From the NCBI RefSeq assembly GCF_010093125.1, contig NZ_NMZQ01000001.1, positions 87,047 through 151,046 of the forward strand: a stretch of 64,000 nucleotides of DNA. Direction: 5' to 3'. Origin of the DNA: Veillonella sp. R32 (GTDB lineage Bacteria; Bacillota; Negativicutes; Veillonellales; Veillonellaceae). The first letter of the stretch is position 1. Each line of letters begins with the position of its first letter. Shown one piece after another: positions 49,680-60,771 of this stretch. Made by a program: the position numbers and the translations under genes. A model generated the notes under the pieces. It did not search any database. It was not told the origin of the DNA and was given only the letters and a program-made list of their open reading frames with translations.

Positions 49680-49995
49680 GCTGATCCACTCCTTCTAAAA
49701 AGCGATTGACGGCACTGGAAAACTCTTGCCATTCCAGTAGCATTTCACGATAGTTGGCTTTGCCAATCTCTGTGATTCGGTAATATTTACGAGGGGGGCC
49801 ACTGATAGATTCCTCCCAATAGGTTTCCACTAAGGTATCTTTTTGTAAACGTTTTAAAAGGGGATAGATGGAACCCTCTGACATTTCCACATAGTCTGAA
49901 ATAGTGTCCACAATTTCATAGCCATAGTGGTTTTTTTGAGTTAACAAACCGAGTACTAATAGCTCGATAACTCCTTTCTTAAGTTGTGTTTTCAT
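49672..49995 (-). CDS. PadR family transcriptional regulator
   Basis: The 107-residue winged helix regulator starts MKTQLKKGVIELLVLGLLTQKNHYGYEIVDTISDYVEMSEGSIYPLLKRLQKD, the PadR signature, and has the wing SGPPRKYYRITEIGKANY. The C-terminal dimer helix is short, as in the PadR-s1 group. It is first in a three-gene minus-strand operon with a DUF1700 protein. A promoter (TTGTAT-17-TATTAT on the minus strand) and a TGTGT/ACACA repeat lie upstream, which suggests autoregulation. Confidence 0.93.
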   Translation of the reverse strand: MKTQLKKGVIELLVLGLLTQKNHYGYEIVDTISDYVEMSEGSIYPLLKRLQKDTLVETYWEESISGPPRKYYRITEIGKANYREMLLEWQEFSSAVNRFLEGVDQHD

Positions 49996-50017
49996 AGCAA
50001 CTCCTTTATAGCACTAT

Positions 50018-50045
50018 TGTGTATTGACAACTACATAATAACACA
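50018..50045 (-). promoter_or_regulatory. Candidate PadR operator
   Basis: TGTGT (50018-50022) and ACACA (50041-50045) are inverted arms around an AT-rich core that overlaps the probable -10 element of the PadR operon. The arms are short, so the call is tentative. Confidence 0.35.
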
Positions 50046-50174
50046 AGGTATAAAACAATACAAGGTACTGGATATTAAAATGTTGATGAAGAGACATGAT
50101 GTCATAGTGTTTTATTATTAGGCATAAGGGGGCCCTAGGGCACAAAACATGGTCTATTTTAATCGTATTTCTGT

Positions 50175-50203
50175 TTGGTCTATAGCGTAAGAAATGCTAT
50201 AAT
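50175..50203 (+). promoter_or_regulatory. Promoter for ruvC
   Basis: TTGGTC (50175-50180) and TATAAT (50198-50203) are 17 bases apart, with TGC before TATAAT (extended -10). It stands 38 bases before the GTG start. Confidence 0.65.
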
Positions 50204-50240
50204 AAAATGATAGTATTAGATACAGTAAAGGAGTTTTACC

Positions 50241-50741
50241 GTGCGTATTATAGGCATAGATCCAGGGACTGCAATATGTGGTTATGGCATAATTGATGTA
50301 GAGGGGAGTCGGCTAAAGACCGTGGCTTATGGCGCCATTACAACGACACCACAAGATACGGATGCCATGCGCCTTGAAATATTATTTAATGATTTAAGCG
50401 ATGTACTAGAAGAATTTAGGCCCGATAAATTTGGCGTTGAAAAATTATTTTTTAATCGCAATGTAACGACGGCTATTACGGTGGCGCAGGCACGCGGTGT
50501 TATTTTATTAGCAGCGAATCAGCGTGGCATTCCTATTTATGAATATACACCTTTGCAAGTGAAACAGGCTGTAGTAGGGTATGGTAAGGCGACTAAAGAA
50601 CAAGTGATTTACATGACCATGAATATGCTCGGCATTCGCGAGAAAATCAAGCCAGATGATACAGCCGATGCATTAGCGATTGCTATTTGTACGGCTCATA
50701 GTTCTCATAGTGAAGATTTACGGCGACGCATTCAAATTTAA
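50241..50741 (+). CDS. ruvC: Holliday junction resolvase RuvC
   Basis: RuvC cuts Holliday junctions after RuvAB migration. The 166-residue protein has Asp7 in MRIIGIDPGTAICGYG, Glu67 in FGVEKLFFNRNVTTA, and Asp140 and Asp143 in KPDDTADALAIAICTAH, the full catalytic tetrad. It starts with GTG and a good AAAGGAG site. It leads ruvC-ruvA-ruvB. A clean promoter is upstream. I see no LexA-type site in the gap. Confidence 0.97.
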   Translation: MRIIGIDPGTAICGYGIIDVEGSRLKTVAYGAITTTPQDTDAMRLEILFNDLSDVLEEFRPDKFGVEKLFFNRNVTTAITVAQARGVILLAANQRGIPIYEYTPLQVKQAVVGYGKATKEQVIYMTMNMLGIREKIKPDDTADALAIAICTAHSSHSEDLRRRIQI

Positions 50742-50804
50742 GATAAGTCTGCGCATTGAAGGTAAGCACCTGTTATAGGAGTATTAATTAGTAGGAGGCA
50801 GTCC

Positions 50805-51413
50805 ATGATTGGATTTGTACGAGGTATTGTGAGCCATGTTTTCACAGGCTCTTGTTTTATTGATGTTCATGGCGTAGGGTATCGATTGTATATTTCGGGA
50901 AGTACGCGCGACGCTTTAGTAGAAGGAACTGAGGTTTTACTCTATACACATATGAGTGTGCGAGAAGACGCCATTCAGCTCTATGGTTTTGCTTCACAAG
51001 ATGAATATGATTTATTTATGTTATTGATTTCTGTTTCCGGTATTGGACCTAAGGTTGGTTTAGGTATTTTGTCAGGCCTTTCTGTTGATGGTATTAAAGT
51101 AGCTATAATGAATGGCGAGTTGACGACTTTGACTAAATTGCCAGGTATAGGCAAGAAATCGGCCGAGCGTTTAGTATTAGAATTAAAGGATAAAATTGGT
51201 AAATTTACAACGGCTCCAAGTAGCGTGGCTACGGCTAGCGTTTCACCAACGATTAATCGCTTGGGGGCAGCTGGTGAAGTGGCGCAGGCCTTGATTGCCC
51301 TAGGGTACAAAGAATCAGAGTTTACGGAAGTATTGACGCAAATTGATGATGGGCAGCAAGACGTGTCTACTTTGTTGCGACAAGTCTTATCTGAATTGGG
51401 GAAAGGTAGGTAG
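50805..51413 (+). CDS. ruvA: Holliday junction DNA helicase subunit RuvA
   Basis: RuvA tetramers bind the Holliday junction and load RuvB. The 202-residue protein has domain I ([13 protein letters not shown] to about residue 62, OB fold). Domain II has the helix-hairpin-helix motifs ([14 protein letters not shown] and [20 protein letters not shown]). A flexible linker is followed by domain III ([14 protein letters not shown]), which contacts RuvB. AGGAGG precedes ATG. ruvB starts two bases after its stop. Confidence 0.97.
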   Translation: MIGFVRGIVSHVFTGSCFIDVHGVGYRLYISGSTRDALVEGTEVLLYTHMSVREDAIQLYGFASQDEYDLFMLLISVSGIGPKVGLGILSGLSVDGIKVAIMNGELTTLTKLPGIGKKSAERLVLELKDKIGKFTTAPSSVATASVSPTINRLGAAGEVAQALIALGYKESEFTEVLTQIDDGQQDVSTLLRQVLSELGKGR

Positions 51414-51415
51414 CC

Positions 51416-52462
51416 ATGAAAGAAGAGATACGAGTAACTGATAGTGAAACGCGGATTGTGGGTAAAGAAGAACAATTGGCGGACTCTTGGCAATTTTCTT
51501 TGCGCCCACGTTATTTGCATGAGTATATTGGTCAAACGAATGCTAAAAACAATTTAAAAGTATATATTCAAGCCGCTAAAGATCGTAATGAAGCTTTAGA
51601 TCATGTGTTACTTTATGGACCACCGGGTCTTGGCAAAACAACATTAGCTGGTATTATTGCTAATGAAATGGGGGTTAATCTTCGCATTACGTCTGGACCG
51701 GCCATTGAGCGACCTGGTGATTTAGCGTCGTTGCTTACGAATTTGCAAGCTCATGATGTATTATTTATCGATGAAATTCATCGTTTATCACGCAGTGTTG
51801 AAGAAGTTCTATATTCGGCTATGGAGGATTACTCTTTAGATATTATTATCGGTAAGGGGCCTAGTGCGCGTTCCGTACGTATTGATTTACCACCTTTTAC
51901 TTTGGTTGGGGCTACCACTAAAGCAGGGGCTTTATCGGGGCCATTGCGCGATCGTTTTGGGATTATCAGTCATTTGGAATATTATAAACAAGACGAATTA
52001 GAACATATCGTTAAACGAGCAGCTCAAGTATTAGACACTAATATTACTGAAACGGGCGCTACTGAAATCGCCCGTCGTTCACGAGGAACACCACGAATTG
52101 CTAATCGTTTATTAAAACGAGTGCGCGATGTAGCTCAAGTATTAGGTGATGGTGTTATTACCGATGTAATTGCTGATGATGCGTTGGAACGTCTTGATAT
52201 TGATCAAATCGGCTTAGATCGTATTGATAGACGTGTACTGCGTGCTATTATTGACAAGTTTCAAGGCGGTCCAGTAGGTATTGATACGATTGCTGCATCG
52301 ATTAGTGAAGAACGAGATACGATTGAAGATGTATATGAACCGTATTTAATGCAATTAGGTTTTTTAGTGCGTACTAGTCGCGGACGCATGGCTACGCAAT
52401 TGGCGTATGACCATTTAGGTATTGTGAATCCAAATAAAGGGGCCGGTAAGGGGGCTATATGA
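51416..52462 (+). CDS. ruvB: Holliday junction branch migration ATPase RuvB
   Basis: RuvB is the hexameric AAA+ motor of branch migration. The 348-residue protein has Walker [15 protein letters not shown] near residue 67, Walker [11 protein letters not shown] near 117, sensor 1 in [10 protein letters not shown], the arginine-finger region GPLRDRFG, and a C-terminal winged helix ([20 protein letters not shown]). The 5' GAAAGG of ruvA overlaps its ribosome site. Its stop overlaps the SpoIID-type gene by 4 bases. Confidence 0.98.
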   Translation: MKEEIRVTDSETRIVGKEEQLADSWQFSLRPRYLHEYIGQTNAKNNLKVYIQAAKDRNEALDHVLLYGPPGLGKTTLAGIIANEMGVNLRITSGPAIERPGDLASLLTNLQAHDVLFIDEIHRLSRSVEEVLYSAMEDYSLDIIIGKGPSARSVRIDLPPFTLVGATTKAGALSGPLRDRFGIISHLEYYKQDELEHIVKRAAQVLDTNITETGATEIARRSRGTPRIANRLLKRVRDVAQVLGDGVITDVIADDALERLDIDQIGLDRIDRRVLRAIIDKFQGGPVGIDTIAASISEERDTIEDVYEPYLMQLGFLVRTSRGRMATQLAYDHLGIVNPNKGAGKGAI

Positions 52463-53931
52463 AACAAAAAATTTGGCAAACTATAATGATGGTAACGATG
52501 TTTGCATCGGTTTTTACGTATAGCTCTGTTGCAGATGCTGCGATGGTTACGGTCACTAAAGAAGGTGGTTCCAGTACCACTACAAAAGTGTCGACGACGA
52601 AAGTATCGACGACGACTACGAAAGCATCTACGACTTCCACTAAAAAAGCAATTACGACTACTACGAAGGTGTCTACGACCAATAATTCGAGTAAGTCATC
52701 AGGAACTACTAAAACTACTACGAAGGCTACAACGGTACCGGCTTTTTCAGAAGGAATAACTGCACAAACGCCTCCCATTCGGGTATTACTAGGCACTCGG
52801 ACTAGTTCCTGGGTGGCCGCGGGGAGCGGTAAAATGGCTGTTTATAGTTTAAATAAAACTGCCTTGCCTAAGGTTACTGCTGGGGAGGCTGTAGTAGTGG
52901 CCGTAAAAAATCATAAAATTACGGTAAATGGCAAAGCCGTAGCAGATGGTGTGTATATTAAATCTTGGGAAGGGCGTCAAGCTGGCACGATGCTAGTTGA
53001 CGGTAAGCCATATCGTGGTGCTATTAAAGTTGTGCCTACTTCTTCTGGTTCTATGATGCTGATTAATGAAGTTGGCTTAGAAGAGTATTTATATGGTGTA
53101 GTACCGGCTGAAGTAGTGCCTAGTTGGCCCCAAGAGGCGTTAAAAGCACAAGCGGTTGCGGCGCGTACCTATGCTTTATATACTATGAAACAAAGTGCCA
53201 CTAAGGCTTATGATGTGCAGCCAAATACGAATAATCAGGTCTATAATGGACAGGCCGCTGAGTTTGCGAGTACGACTAGCGCTGTTGATGCTACTAGAGG
53301 CATAGTTATGAAATATAACGGTCAGGTGATTGAAGCCTTGTTCCATGCTGATGGTGGCGGCTACACTGAAAATAGTGAAAATGTGTGGGGCAGTGTAGTT
53401 CCTTATTTGCGCGGTGTTAAAGATTATGCTCAAAATGGCGATAGCTCAGCCTGGACTGTGTCTTTGACACGGGCTACTATGGAGAATAAATTAAAGGCCG
53501 CTGGCAAAGATGTAGGTACTTTAAAAGAAATAAAACTTAGTACCTTGCGTAAGCGACCTATGAAACAGGCTGACCGTGGTGTGTCTGGTCGGGTGCTGAC
53601 GGCCACCTTTGTAGGATCTAAGAAATCGCTCACGTTGAGTGGTGATACAATTATGAAAATCTTTGGCCTAAAATCTACGCTATTTGATTTTTATGTGAAT
53701 GTAAAAGCACCTACATCGGCCGATAGTTTTAAAAATCCTAAAGCCTATCATACCTTTAAAAAAGCCAGTGATACGGTGGCTGTTCGTGGATATGGTTGGG
53801 GCCATGGTTTAGGTATGTCCCAGTGGGGGGCCGCAGCTATGGCAGCGAAAGCGTCTACTAAAACAAAAGATTATTATAAGCAAATTTTGACACATTACTA
53901 TACCGGTGTGTCAGTGGAAAAAGAATATTAA
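52459..53931 (+). CDS. Secreted SpoIID/LytB-domain protein with a Thr-rich repeat
   Basis: SpoIID-domain proteins strip or activate stripping of peptidoglycan glycan chains. The 490-residue protein has a signal peptide (about 1-29, ending VADA). A Thr-rich low-complexity stretch follows (about 38-95, repeats such as [18 protein letters not shown]), then a SpoIID domain (about 195-490). That domain has [52 protein letters not shown], and the closing [20 protein letters not shown]. The start overlaps ruvB by 4 bases. No sporulation genes are nearby, so a vegetative cell-wall or division role is likelier than engulfment. Confidence 0.88.
   Translation: MKQKIWQTIMMVTMFASVFTYSSVADAAMVTVTKEGGSSTTTKVSTTKVSTTTTKASTTSTKKAITTTTKVSTTNNSSKSSGTTKTTTKATTVPAFSEGITAQTPPIRVLLGTRTSSWVAAGSGKMAVYSLNKTALPKVTAGEAVVVAVKNHKITVNGKAVADGVYIKSWEGRQAGTMLVDGKPYRGAIKVVPTSSGSMMLINEVGLEEYLYGVVPAEVVPSWPQEALKAQAVAARTYALYTMKQSATKAYDVQPNTNNQVYNGQAAEFASTTSAVDATRGIVMKYNGQVIEALFHADGGGYTENSENVWGSVVPYLRGVKDYAQNGDSSAWTVSLTRATMENKLKAAGKDVGTLKEIKLSTLRKRPMKQADRGVSGRVLTATFVGSKKSLTLSGDTIMKIFGLKSTLFDFYVNVKAPTSADSFKNPKAYHTFKKASDTVAVRGYGWGHGLGMSQWGAAAMAAKASTKTKDYYKQILTHYYTGVSVEKEY
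52576..52735 (+). repeat. Degenerate Thr-codon repeat in the SpoIID-type gene
   Basis: The stretch encodes about 50 residues that are mostly Thr, Ser and Lys in loose repeats (ACG ACG ACT ACG AAA type units). The repeated ACGAC/ACTACG blocks make it prone to slip-strand length change. On the minus strand it reads as a Val-rich shadow frame, not a gene. Confidence 0.6.
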
Positions 53932-53957
53932 CAGAATAGAAAGAAGGAACGTTTACC

Positions 53958-54980
53958 ATGAAGGTAACAGATTTTGATTATGAATTACCAGAAGAACTGA
54001 TTGCTCAGCATCCAGTAGAGCCCCGTGATACTTCACGGCTTATGACACTTGATAAAGTGACTGGTGAAGTGGGGCATAAAGCTCACTTTTATGATATTGT
54101 CGATGAATTATCAGACAATGATGTATTAGTATTTAATGATACTAAGGTAATTCCAGCCCGTTTGTATGGGCATCGTAAGGGTAGTGGTGGCAAGGTCGAA
54201 GTGCTATTATTGACACCTTGTGGTGATAATAAATGGGAATGTTTGGTAAAGCCTGGGAAGAAATGCCCTATTGGGCAGGCCTTGGTTTTTGATGATCGCT
54301 TAACTGGTACTGTAGTAGATAAAACCAGTTTTGGCGGTCGTATCATTCAATTTGAAGCACAGGGCGTTTTTGATGATATTATTCAAGAAATTGGTGAAAT
54401 GCCATTACCACCGTATATTCACGAAAAATTAGAGGATAAAGATCGGTATCAAACGGTGTATGCTCGTGAAAAAGGCTCTGCTGCAGCGCCAACGGCAGGC
54501 CTGCATTTTACGCCTGAGTTATTGGAGCGAATTAAGGCAAAGGGGGTAACTTTGGCCTTTGTTACCTTACATGTTGGGCTAGGTACGTTCCGACCAGTGT
54601 CCGTTGATACGATTGAAGATCATGAAATGCATAGTGAGTATTATGTAGTTACCGCTGAAACGGCGCAGATTATTAATGAAGCTCGTAAGGCTGGTAAACG
54701 GATTATTGCCGTAGGTACTACTTCGGTGCGTACATTAGAATCAGCGACTAAACATGGGGAATTACAGGCCGGTCATGATTGGACTCAAATTTTTATTTAT
54801 CCTGGCTATGAATATAAAATGGTGGATGCTTTAATTACGAATTTCCACTTACCACAATCAACTTTATTAATGCTCATTAGTGCTTTGGCAGGTCGTGAAC
54901 ATTGCTTGGCAGCGTATAAAGAAGCCGTTAAAGAACAGTATCGTTTCTTTAGCTTTGGCGATGCCATGTTTATCCGATAA
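53958..54980 (+). CDS. queA: S-adenosylmethionine:tRNA ribosyltransferase-isomerase QueA
   Basis: QueA transfers and isomerises the ribosyl of SAM onto preQ1 in tRNA to give epoxyqueuosine. The 340-residue protein opens [24 protein letters not shown] and has [37 protein letters not shown] and [11 protein letters not shown], all hallmarks. AAGGAACG lies upstream. tgt follows about 100 bases later, with a TATAAT (55031-55036) before it. The two enzymes act in sequence in queuosine synthesis. Confidence 0.97.
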   Translation: MKVTDFDYELPEELIAQHPVEPRDTSRLMTLDKVTGEVGHKAHFYDIVDELSDNDVLVFNDTKVIPARLYGHRKGSGGKVEVLLLTPCGDNKWECLVKPGKKCPIGQALVFDDRLTGTVVDKTSFGGRIIQFEAQGVFDDIIQEIGEMPLPPYIHEKLEDKDRYQTVYAREKGSAAAPTAGLHFTPELLERIKAKGVTLAFVTLHVGLGTFRPVSVDTIEDHEMHSEYYVVTAETAQIINEARKAGKRIIAVGTTSVRTLESATKHGELQAGHDWTQIFIYPGYEYKMVDALITNFHLPQSTLLMLISALAGREHCLAAYKEAVKEQYRFFSFGDAMFIR

Positions 54981-55060
54981 GAGCTCTAGGTTTTACTGAG
55001 AAAAATCTAGGTGAGAGCTGTAAATTGTGTTATAATAATTACTTGATAGGTTACAATTAA

Positions 55061-56194
<1,134 letters not shown>

Positions 56195-56248
56195 GGGGCT
56201 TACGACGTTGAAAGAAATAGATATATTTGTTTTTGGAGGTGACTCAAA

Positions 56249-56530
56249 GTGGCAGATTTAGAACAATTGTTTCAAGCTGGCTGGCCGATTTTGTTAATGG
56301 TGGTAATTTTTTATTTCCTTTTATATCGTCCACAGAAAAAACAACAAAAAGCTCGTAATGAACTTTTGAATAGCTTGAAAAAAGGTCAAAAAATTGTAAC
56401 GATTGGTGGCATTTATGGCACTATCAATTCTTTGACTGATGAAGTAATTATGCTTCAAATCGCTGAAAAAGTGGAAATTAAATTGGCCCGTTCCAGCGTA
56501 GCTCATGTGCTTGGCAAAGATGACAAATAA
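56249..56530 (+). CDS. yajC: Preprotein translocase subunit YajC
   Basis: YajC is a small inner-membrane partner of SecDF. The 93-residue protein has one membrane segment (about 12-29, GWPILLMVVIFYFLLYRPQ), the YRPQKKQQK stop-transfer block, and the cytoplasmic domain LNSLKKGQKIVTIGGIYGTI. It starts with GTG preceded by a strong GGAGGTGA site. A 5-formyltetrahydrofolate cyclo-ligase gene is inserted between yajC and secD, which is uncommon. Confidence 0.96.
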   Translation: MADLEQLFQAGWPILLMVVIFYFLLYRPQKKQQKARNELLNSLKKGQKIVTIGGIYGTINSLTDEVIMLQIAEKVEIKLARSSVAHVLGKDDK

Positions 56531-56531
56531 T

Positions 56532-57095
56532 ATGGATAAGCAAACGATGCGCCTTGCTTTTAAAGCAAGGCGCCAAGCCATGTCTGAGGAAGAATGCAAT
56601 GAACGAGCTAACGCACTGTGTGCTAATATTTTAGCGAGTAAAGCGTATGTAGAAGCTAAGTCTATTATGGCCTATTTAGCGATGCCTAAAGAGGCTAATT
56701 TAGATGCACTCATTGCACATGCTTTAAAGGTAGGGAAAAAAGTATATGTCCCGGTATGTATTAGTAAGAGTGAAATGGTAGCGGCAGAACTAACCAGTTT
56801 AGATGCTGTAACTATTGGCGTTTTACGAATTCGCATCCCTAAAGAGCCCTATGCCTGTATAGCACCTACTGATTTAGATTTAATTTTGGTACCAGGTGTA
56901 GCTTTTGATACGGCAGGTGGTCGCATGGGGATGGGGGCTGGTTATTATGATCGCTTTTTAGCAGATGTACCGGCTGAACGTTGTGTGGGTGTTGCTTGGG
57001 ACACACAAGTTGTGTCGGAATCAATTCCCATGGATGTTCATGATAAGCGCTTAGCCGCTTTAATAACAGATGTGCAAAGTTTACAATTTAAGTAA
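56532..57095 (+). CDS. 5-formyltetrahydrofolate cyclo-ligase
   Basis: This enzyme uses ATP to turn 5-formyl-THF into 5,10-methenyl-THF and recover folate. The 187-residue protein has TMRLAFKARRQAMSEEECNERA at the N-terminus, AYLAMPKEANLD, DLILVPGVAFDTAGGRMGMGAGYYDRFL (the nucleotide-binding signature) and ERCVGVAWDTQVV. The ATG at 56532 follows the yajC stop by one base without a clear ribosome site; ATG 56520 overlapping yajC is an alternative. Coupling to yajC is likely. Confidence 0.92.
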   Translation: MDKQTMRLAFKARRQAMSEEECNERANALCANILASKAYVEAKSIMAYLAMPKEANLDALIAHALKVGKKVYVPVCISKSEMVAAELTSLDAVTIGVLRIRIPKEPYACIAPTDLDLILVPGVAFDTAGGRMGMGAGYYDRFLADVPAERCVGVAWDTQVVSESIPMDVHDKRLAALITDVQSLQFK

Positions 57096-57218
57096 ATTGA
57101 CTAGCTTGAAGCAAGTTATTTATTTTTCAAAGACTAACTATTTAATAGTGGGTCTACATATAAGTTCATATTAAGTTTTGTAATGGTTGACCCTAAGTGG
57201 ATAAGGAGGGGGCATATT

Positions 57219-58475
57219 TTGAACGGTAAGGCGCTTGCAAAATTTCTTGCGGCCATTGCCATTATTGTGGCTGCGTTTATTTATTTCATTGGGCCGCTAG
57301 CTCAATCAATTAAACAAGGCCTTGATTTACAAGGTGGTACGCATATTGTTCTTGAAGCAGAGGATGCTGGGGAGAACAAAGTAACAGATGATGCGGTAGA
57401 ACGAGCTCGTCAGATTCTCGAACGCCGTATTAATGAAATGGGCTTAGCTGAACCATTGATTCAGCGCGAAGGCAAGAAACGTATTATTATTGAATTACCA
57501 GGTGTAAAAGATCCAGACCAAGCTATTAAAACTATTGGTAAAACAGCGGTTATGGAATTTAAAGACGAAAATGGTGTCGTTCATTTAACTGGTAATGATT
57601 TAAAAGATGCGAAAGAACAAATTGGTCAGAATAAACAGTTCATGGTTGGTATTGAATTTACCGATGCAGGGGCTAAAAAATTTGGTGATTTAACAACGGC
57701 TAATGTAGGTCGTCACATTGGGATTTACTTAGATGGCGAACAATTGACAAATCCAGTAGTTAATGAACCAATTACAGGTGGTAAAGCGGTAATTACAGGG
57801 AGTCAAACCTTAGACGATGCTAAGAACTTAGCTATTTTACTTCGTTCCGGTGCATTGCCAGTTAAAGTGAATGTTCTAGAAGTTCGTACAGTAGGGCCAA
57901 CGCTTGGTCAAGACTCTAAAGATAAATCAGTCACTGCCTTTGCTGTAGGGATTGGTTTGATTGTAGCATTTATGCTTATTTTATATCGTGTATCTGGCTT
58001 TGTAGCTACGATGGCGCTTTTAATTTATGTATTAGCTTTATTAGCGGTATTACATTTCTTAGATGCTACTTTAACATTACCAGGGATTGCTGGTATTATT
58101 CTGTCTATGGGGGTTGCGGTAGATGCCAATATCCTTATTTTTGAACGTTTCAAAGAAGAAGTTCAAGTGGGTAAAACATTGCGCATGTCCATGGAATCTG
58201 GTTTCCGTCGTGCATTCGCTACCATTGTAGATGCGAACGTATCCGTTATGATTACGGCAGCTATCTTATTCGTGCTTGGTTCTGGCCCAGTGCGTGGTTT
58301 CGCCGTTACCTTAGGCTTAGGGGTATTAATTAGTATGATTACCGCTGTATTTGTAAGCCGTTACTTACTCCGTATGCTTATTGAATGTAATTTAACGAAT
58401 CATCCATTCTGGTATGGTGCTAATGTGTCACCAACAGCTACTATGGAGTTATATAAGAAAGGAGGCAAAAAATAA
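57219..58475 (+). CDS. secD: Protein translocase subunit SecD
   Basis: SecD helps the Sec channel pull proteins out using the proton motive force. The 418-residue protein has an N-terminal membrane segment, a periplasmic part starting LDLQGGTHIVLEAE, and five C-terminal membrane segments with GIAGIILSMGVAVDANILIFERFKEE. It is short, as in Firmicutes. The TTG at 57219 has AAGGAGGGGG about 8 bases upstream and is preferred. ATG 57183 would add 12 residues and has no site. The stop shares a base with secF. Between the folate gene and secD only a weak AGCTTG/CAAGTT hairpin is visible. Confidence 0.96.
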   Translation: MNGKALAKFLAAIAIIVAAFIYFIGPLAQSIKQGLDLQGGTHIVLEAEDAGENKVTDDAVERARQILERRINEMGLAEPLIQREGKKRIIIELPGVKDPDQAIKTIGKTAVMEFKDENGVVHLTGNDLKDAKEQIGQNKQFMVGIEFTDAGAKKFGDLTTANVGRHIGIYLDGEQLTNPVVNEPITGGKAVITGSQTLDDAKNLAILLRSGALPVKVNVLEVRTVGPTLGQDSKDKSVTAFAVGIGLIVAFMLILYRVSGFVATMALLIYVLALLAVLHFLDATLTLPGIAGIILSMGVAVDANILIFERFKEEVQVGKTLRMSMESGFRRAFATIVDANVSVMITAAILFVLGSGPVRGFAVTLGLGVLISMITAVFVSRYLLRMLIECNLTNHPFWYGANVSPTATMELYKKGGKK

Positions 58476-59377
58476 TGCGTTTTGACGTTATTAAACATCA
58501 TCGCTGGTGGTTTATTTTGTCTTCAATCTTGGTTATTGCTAGTTTAGCCTCAATCTTTGTAAAAGGCTTTAACTGGGGGATTGATTATACAGGTGGTACT
58601 ATTGTTGAAGTTCGTTTTGAACAGCCTGTTCAAGTATCCCAAGTTCGTGAAGATTTAAAACAATTTGGCTTAGAAAATGCGATTATTCAATTATCCGGTG
58701 AAAGCTCCGCTACAGAAGGGGATGATGTAATCATCCGTACACGTAACCTGGATTCCAATGAAAGCACAGCTATTGTAAATAGCTTGAATAAAAATATTGG
58801 TCCTAACGAAGTAAAACGTGTGGAATCGGTAGGGGCTGTTATTGGGTCAGAAGTTACGGAACATGCTTTAATTAACTTAGCCATTGCTTTCTTAGTATTA
58901 GCAGCCTATATTTCCTTCCGTTTTGAATATCGTATTGCCCTTTCTTCGTTGGCCGCTATTTTCCATGACCTTATCATGGTATTGGGGGTATTCTCTTTCT
59001 TCCAACTTGAAATTGATGCGTCTTTCTTAGCTGCTATTTTAACAGTAATTGGTTACTCCATGAATGAATCAGTTGTTATTTTTGACCGTATTCGTGAAAA
59101 CACACACACGCATAAACGGTCTGATACATTTGCTGATTTAGCGAATGCAAGTATTGCGCAGAGTATTCACCGTAGCTGTTATACGTTGTCGACCGTATTG
59201 TTTGCTTGTTGCTCTTTATATTTCTTCGGTGGTGATACGACGAAGAATTTTGCTCTTTGTATGATTGTAGGTTTCGTAAGTGGTGCGTATTCTTCCATTT
59301 GTGTAGCTACGTCTATTTGGGCTATTTGGAAGAGTCGCAACAAAAAAGATATTCGTAATGCTGTTAAAGCACATTAA
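58475..59377 (+). CDS. secF: Protein translocase subunit SecF
   Basis: SecF forms a complex with SecD. The 300-residue protein has the FNWGIDYTGGTIVEVRFE block after its first membrane segment, then a small periplasmic domain. Five C-terminal membrane segments follow with AAILTVIGYSMNESVVIFDRIRENTHTHK and a final C-terminal Lys/Arg-rich tail. Its ATG overlaps the last base of the secD stop. A strong terminator follows, ending the queA-to-secF unit. Confidence 0.97.
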   Translation: MRFDVIKHHRWWFILSSILVIASLASIFVKGFNWGIDYTGGTIVEVRFEQPVQVSQVREDLKQFGLENAIIQLSGESSATEGDDVIIRTRNLDSNESTAIVNSLNKNIGPNEVKRVESVGAVIGSEVTEHALINLAIAFLVLAAYISFRFEYRIALSSLAAIFHDLIMVLGVFSFFQLEIDASFLAAILTVIGYSMNESVVIFDRIRENTHTHKRSDTFADLANASIAQSIHRSCYTLSTVLFACCSLYFFGGDTTKNFALCMIVGFVSGAYSSICVATSIWAIWKSRNKKDIRNAVKAH

Positions 59378-59440
59378 GAGATTGCCTATATTGCGCAAAT
59401 TAAGCCTAGTAGAATTAGGTTGTAATTAAAGCCTGACCTC

Positions 59441-59478
59441 ATAAAACACAGTGGCCTTTTGGCTACTGTGTTTTATAG
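59441..59478 (+). terminator. Intrinsic terminator after secF
   Basis: ATAAAACACAGTGGCC (59441-59456) pairs with GGCTACTGTGTTTTAT (59461-59476), one mismatch in 16, with the loop TTTT. The A/T flanks fit either strand, though a T-run is short. Confidence 0.8.
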
Positions 59479-59518
59479 TTTTAAGTTTGACAGTATCTTT
59501 TTAGAAAGGAGAGCGTGT

Positions 59519-60715
59519 ATGGAAGAGACTAAACAAGCGGTAGTACCTAATAAGATTTGGTCAGCCGAGTTTCTTGGCTGTGGTTTGAGTAGTTGCTTGT
59601 TTTATATGAGTCAGTATATATTGATTGCTGGCTTGTCTTTAATTATTACAGCTGTTTATGGGGGCACGGCTTTTCAGGCAGGGTTAGCTATGACCTACTT
59701 TCAAATAGGTACGATTTTATGTCGCCCTTTTGCTGGTGAAATTATAGATGGTTTTGATAAGCGAAAAGTGCTTTTTTCTACGACCGGTATTTTTTTGCTG
59801 ATTATGATAGCCTTTAATTTTACGACGTCTATGAATTTAATTTTCTTTTTGCGTTTGCTTCATGGAATGATTTTTGCCATTGGCACTACGGCCGTTGCAG
59901 CAGTAGCCGTGTTAGTGCTGCCTAAACATCGTAAAGGGGAAGGGATAGGCTATTTTTCTGTGTTTGTCAATGTAGCTATGGTTATTGGACCGTTTTTAGG
60001 TTTAACTATATTAGATGTATGGGGCACTGAGGCCTTTTTTATTTTCCTAAGTGTTTGTGCTTTTTTAGGATTCTATGCAGCTAATCGCAAGCGCTTAGAT
60101 GAAACATTGGCTTTGCCTCGCTTGGCTAAACATCGTCCGTGGAATTTTGATCGTTTCTTTGAGCGACATACCTTACCGTGGGCTATTATTGGTGTTTTTA
60201 TTAGCTTTAGCTATTCTGGCGTGCTAGTCTTTGTACCAATTATGATGACTGAAATGGGGCAGGGCACAATGGCCAGCATATTTTTTGTGTTATTTGCTAT
60301 TACTATTGTTGTTACGCGTCCTTGGGTGGGGCGAGCTTTTGACCAATTAGGAGCGAATAAATTAATTTATCCTGGTTTTATTTTGTACTTTATAGGGATT
60401 ATTATTTTAAGTTTAGCCACTTCTCCTTGGTGGGTTATTGCATCAGCTCCGATTATTGGTTTAGGGTATGGCGCTATTAGTCCAGCCTTTCAAACATTGG
60501 GGGTACAGGCTGCATCCGCAGAGCGAGCTGGTGCCGCTAATGCGACATATTTCTTATCCCTCGATATTGGTGTTGGTCTTGGCTCGGCTATTTTAAGCTT
60601 GGTCATTGGTTGGGTTGGCTTTGCTATGATGTATCAAATTAATGCATGCATTGCTATAGCTGGCCTTTTGATTTATCACTTCTATGTGAAACGTTTTTAT
60701 AAACGAGATGTATAA
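59519..60715 (+). CDS. Major facilitator superfamily transporter
   Basis: Integral membrane transporter with about twelve membrane segments over 398 residues. It has the MFS loop motif near DGFDKRKVLF (between segments 2 and 3), a central cytoplasmic loop with ANRKRLDETLALPRLAKHRPW (about residues 182-205), and a second-half AFDQLGANKLIYPGF motif. The sequence does not show the substrate; drug efflux or metabolite export are both possible. ATG 59519 has GAAAGGAG upstream. It stands alone between two terminators. Confidence 0.9.
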   Translation: MEETKQAVVPNKIWSAEFLGCGLSSCLFYMSQYILIAGLSLIITAVYGGTAFQAGLAMTYFQIGTILCRPFAGEIIDGFDKRKVLFSTTGIFLLIMIAFNFTTSMNLIFFLRLLHGMIFAIGTTAVAAVAVLVLPKHRKGEGIGYFSVFVNVAMVIGPFLGLTILDVWGTEAFFIFLSVCAFLGFYAANRKRLDETLALPRLAKHRPWNFDRFFERHTLPWAIIGVFISFSYSGVLVFVPIMMTEMGQGTMASIFFVLFAITIVVTRPWVGRAFDQLGANKLIYPGFILYFIGIIILSLATSPWWVIASAPIIGLGYGAISPAFQTLGVQAASAERAGAANATYFLSLDIGVGLGSAILSLVIGWVGFAMMYQINACIAIAGLLIYHFYVKRFYKRDV

Positions 60716-60771
60716 AACGAAACTTGAATTGCAGGTAATTTCAATATATTGCTAATATTATTTAACCAAAT

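Noticed and set aside
52455..52796. Minus-strand open frame rich in Val, Asp and Phe
   Set aside because: It is the mirror of the Thr-codon repeat in the SpoIID-type gene; it has no ribosome site and no family resemblance.
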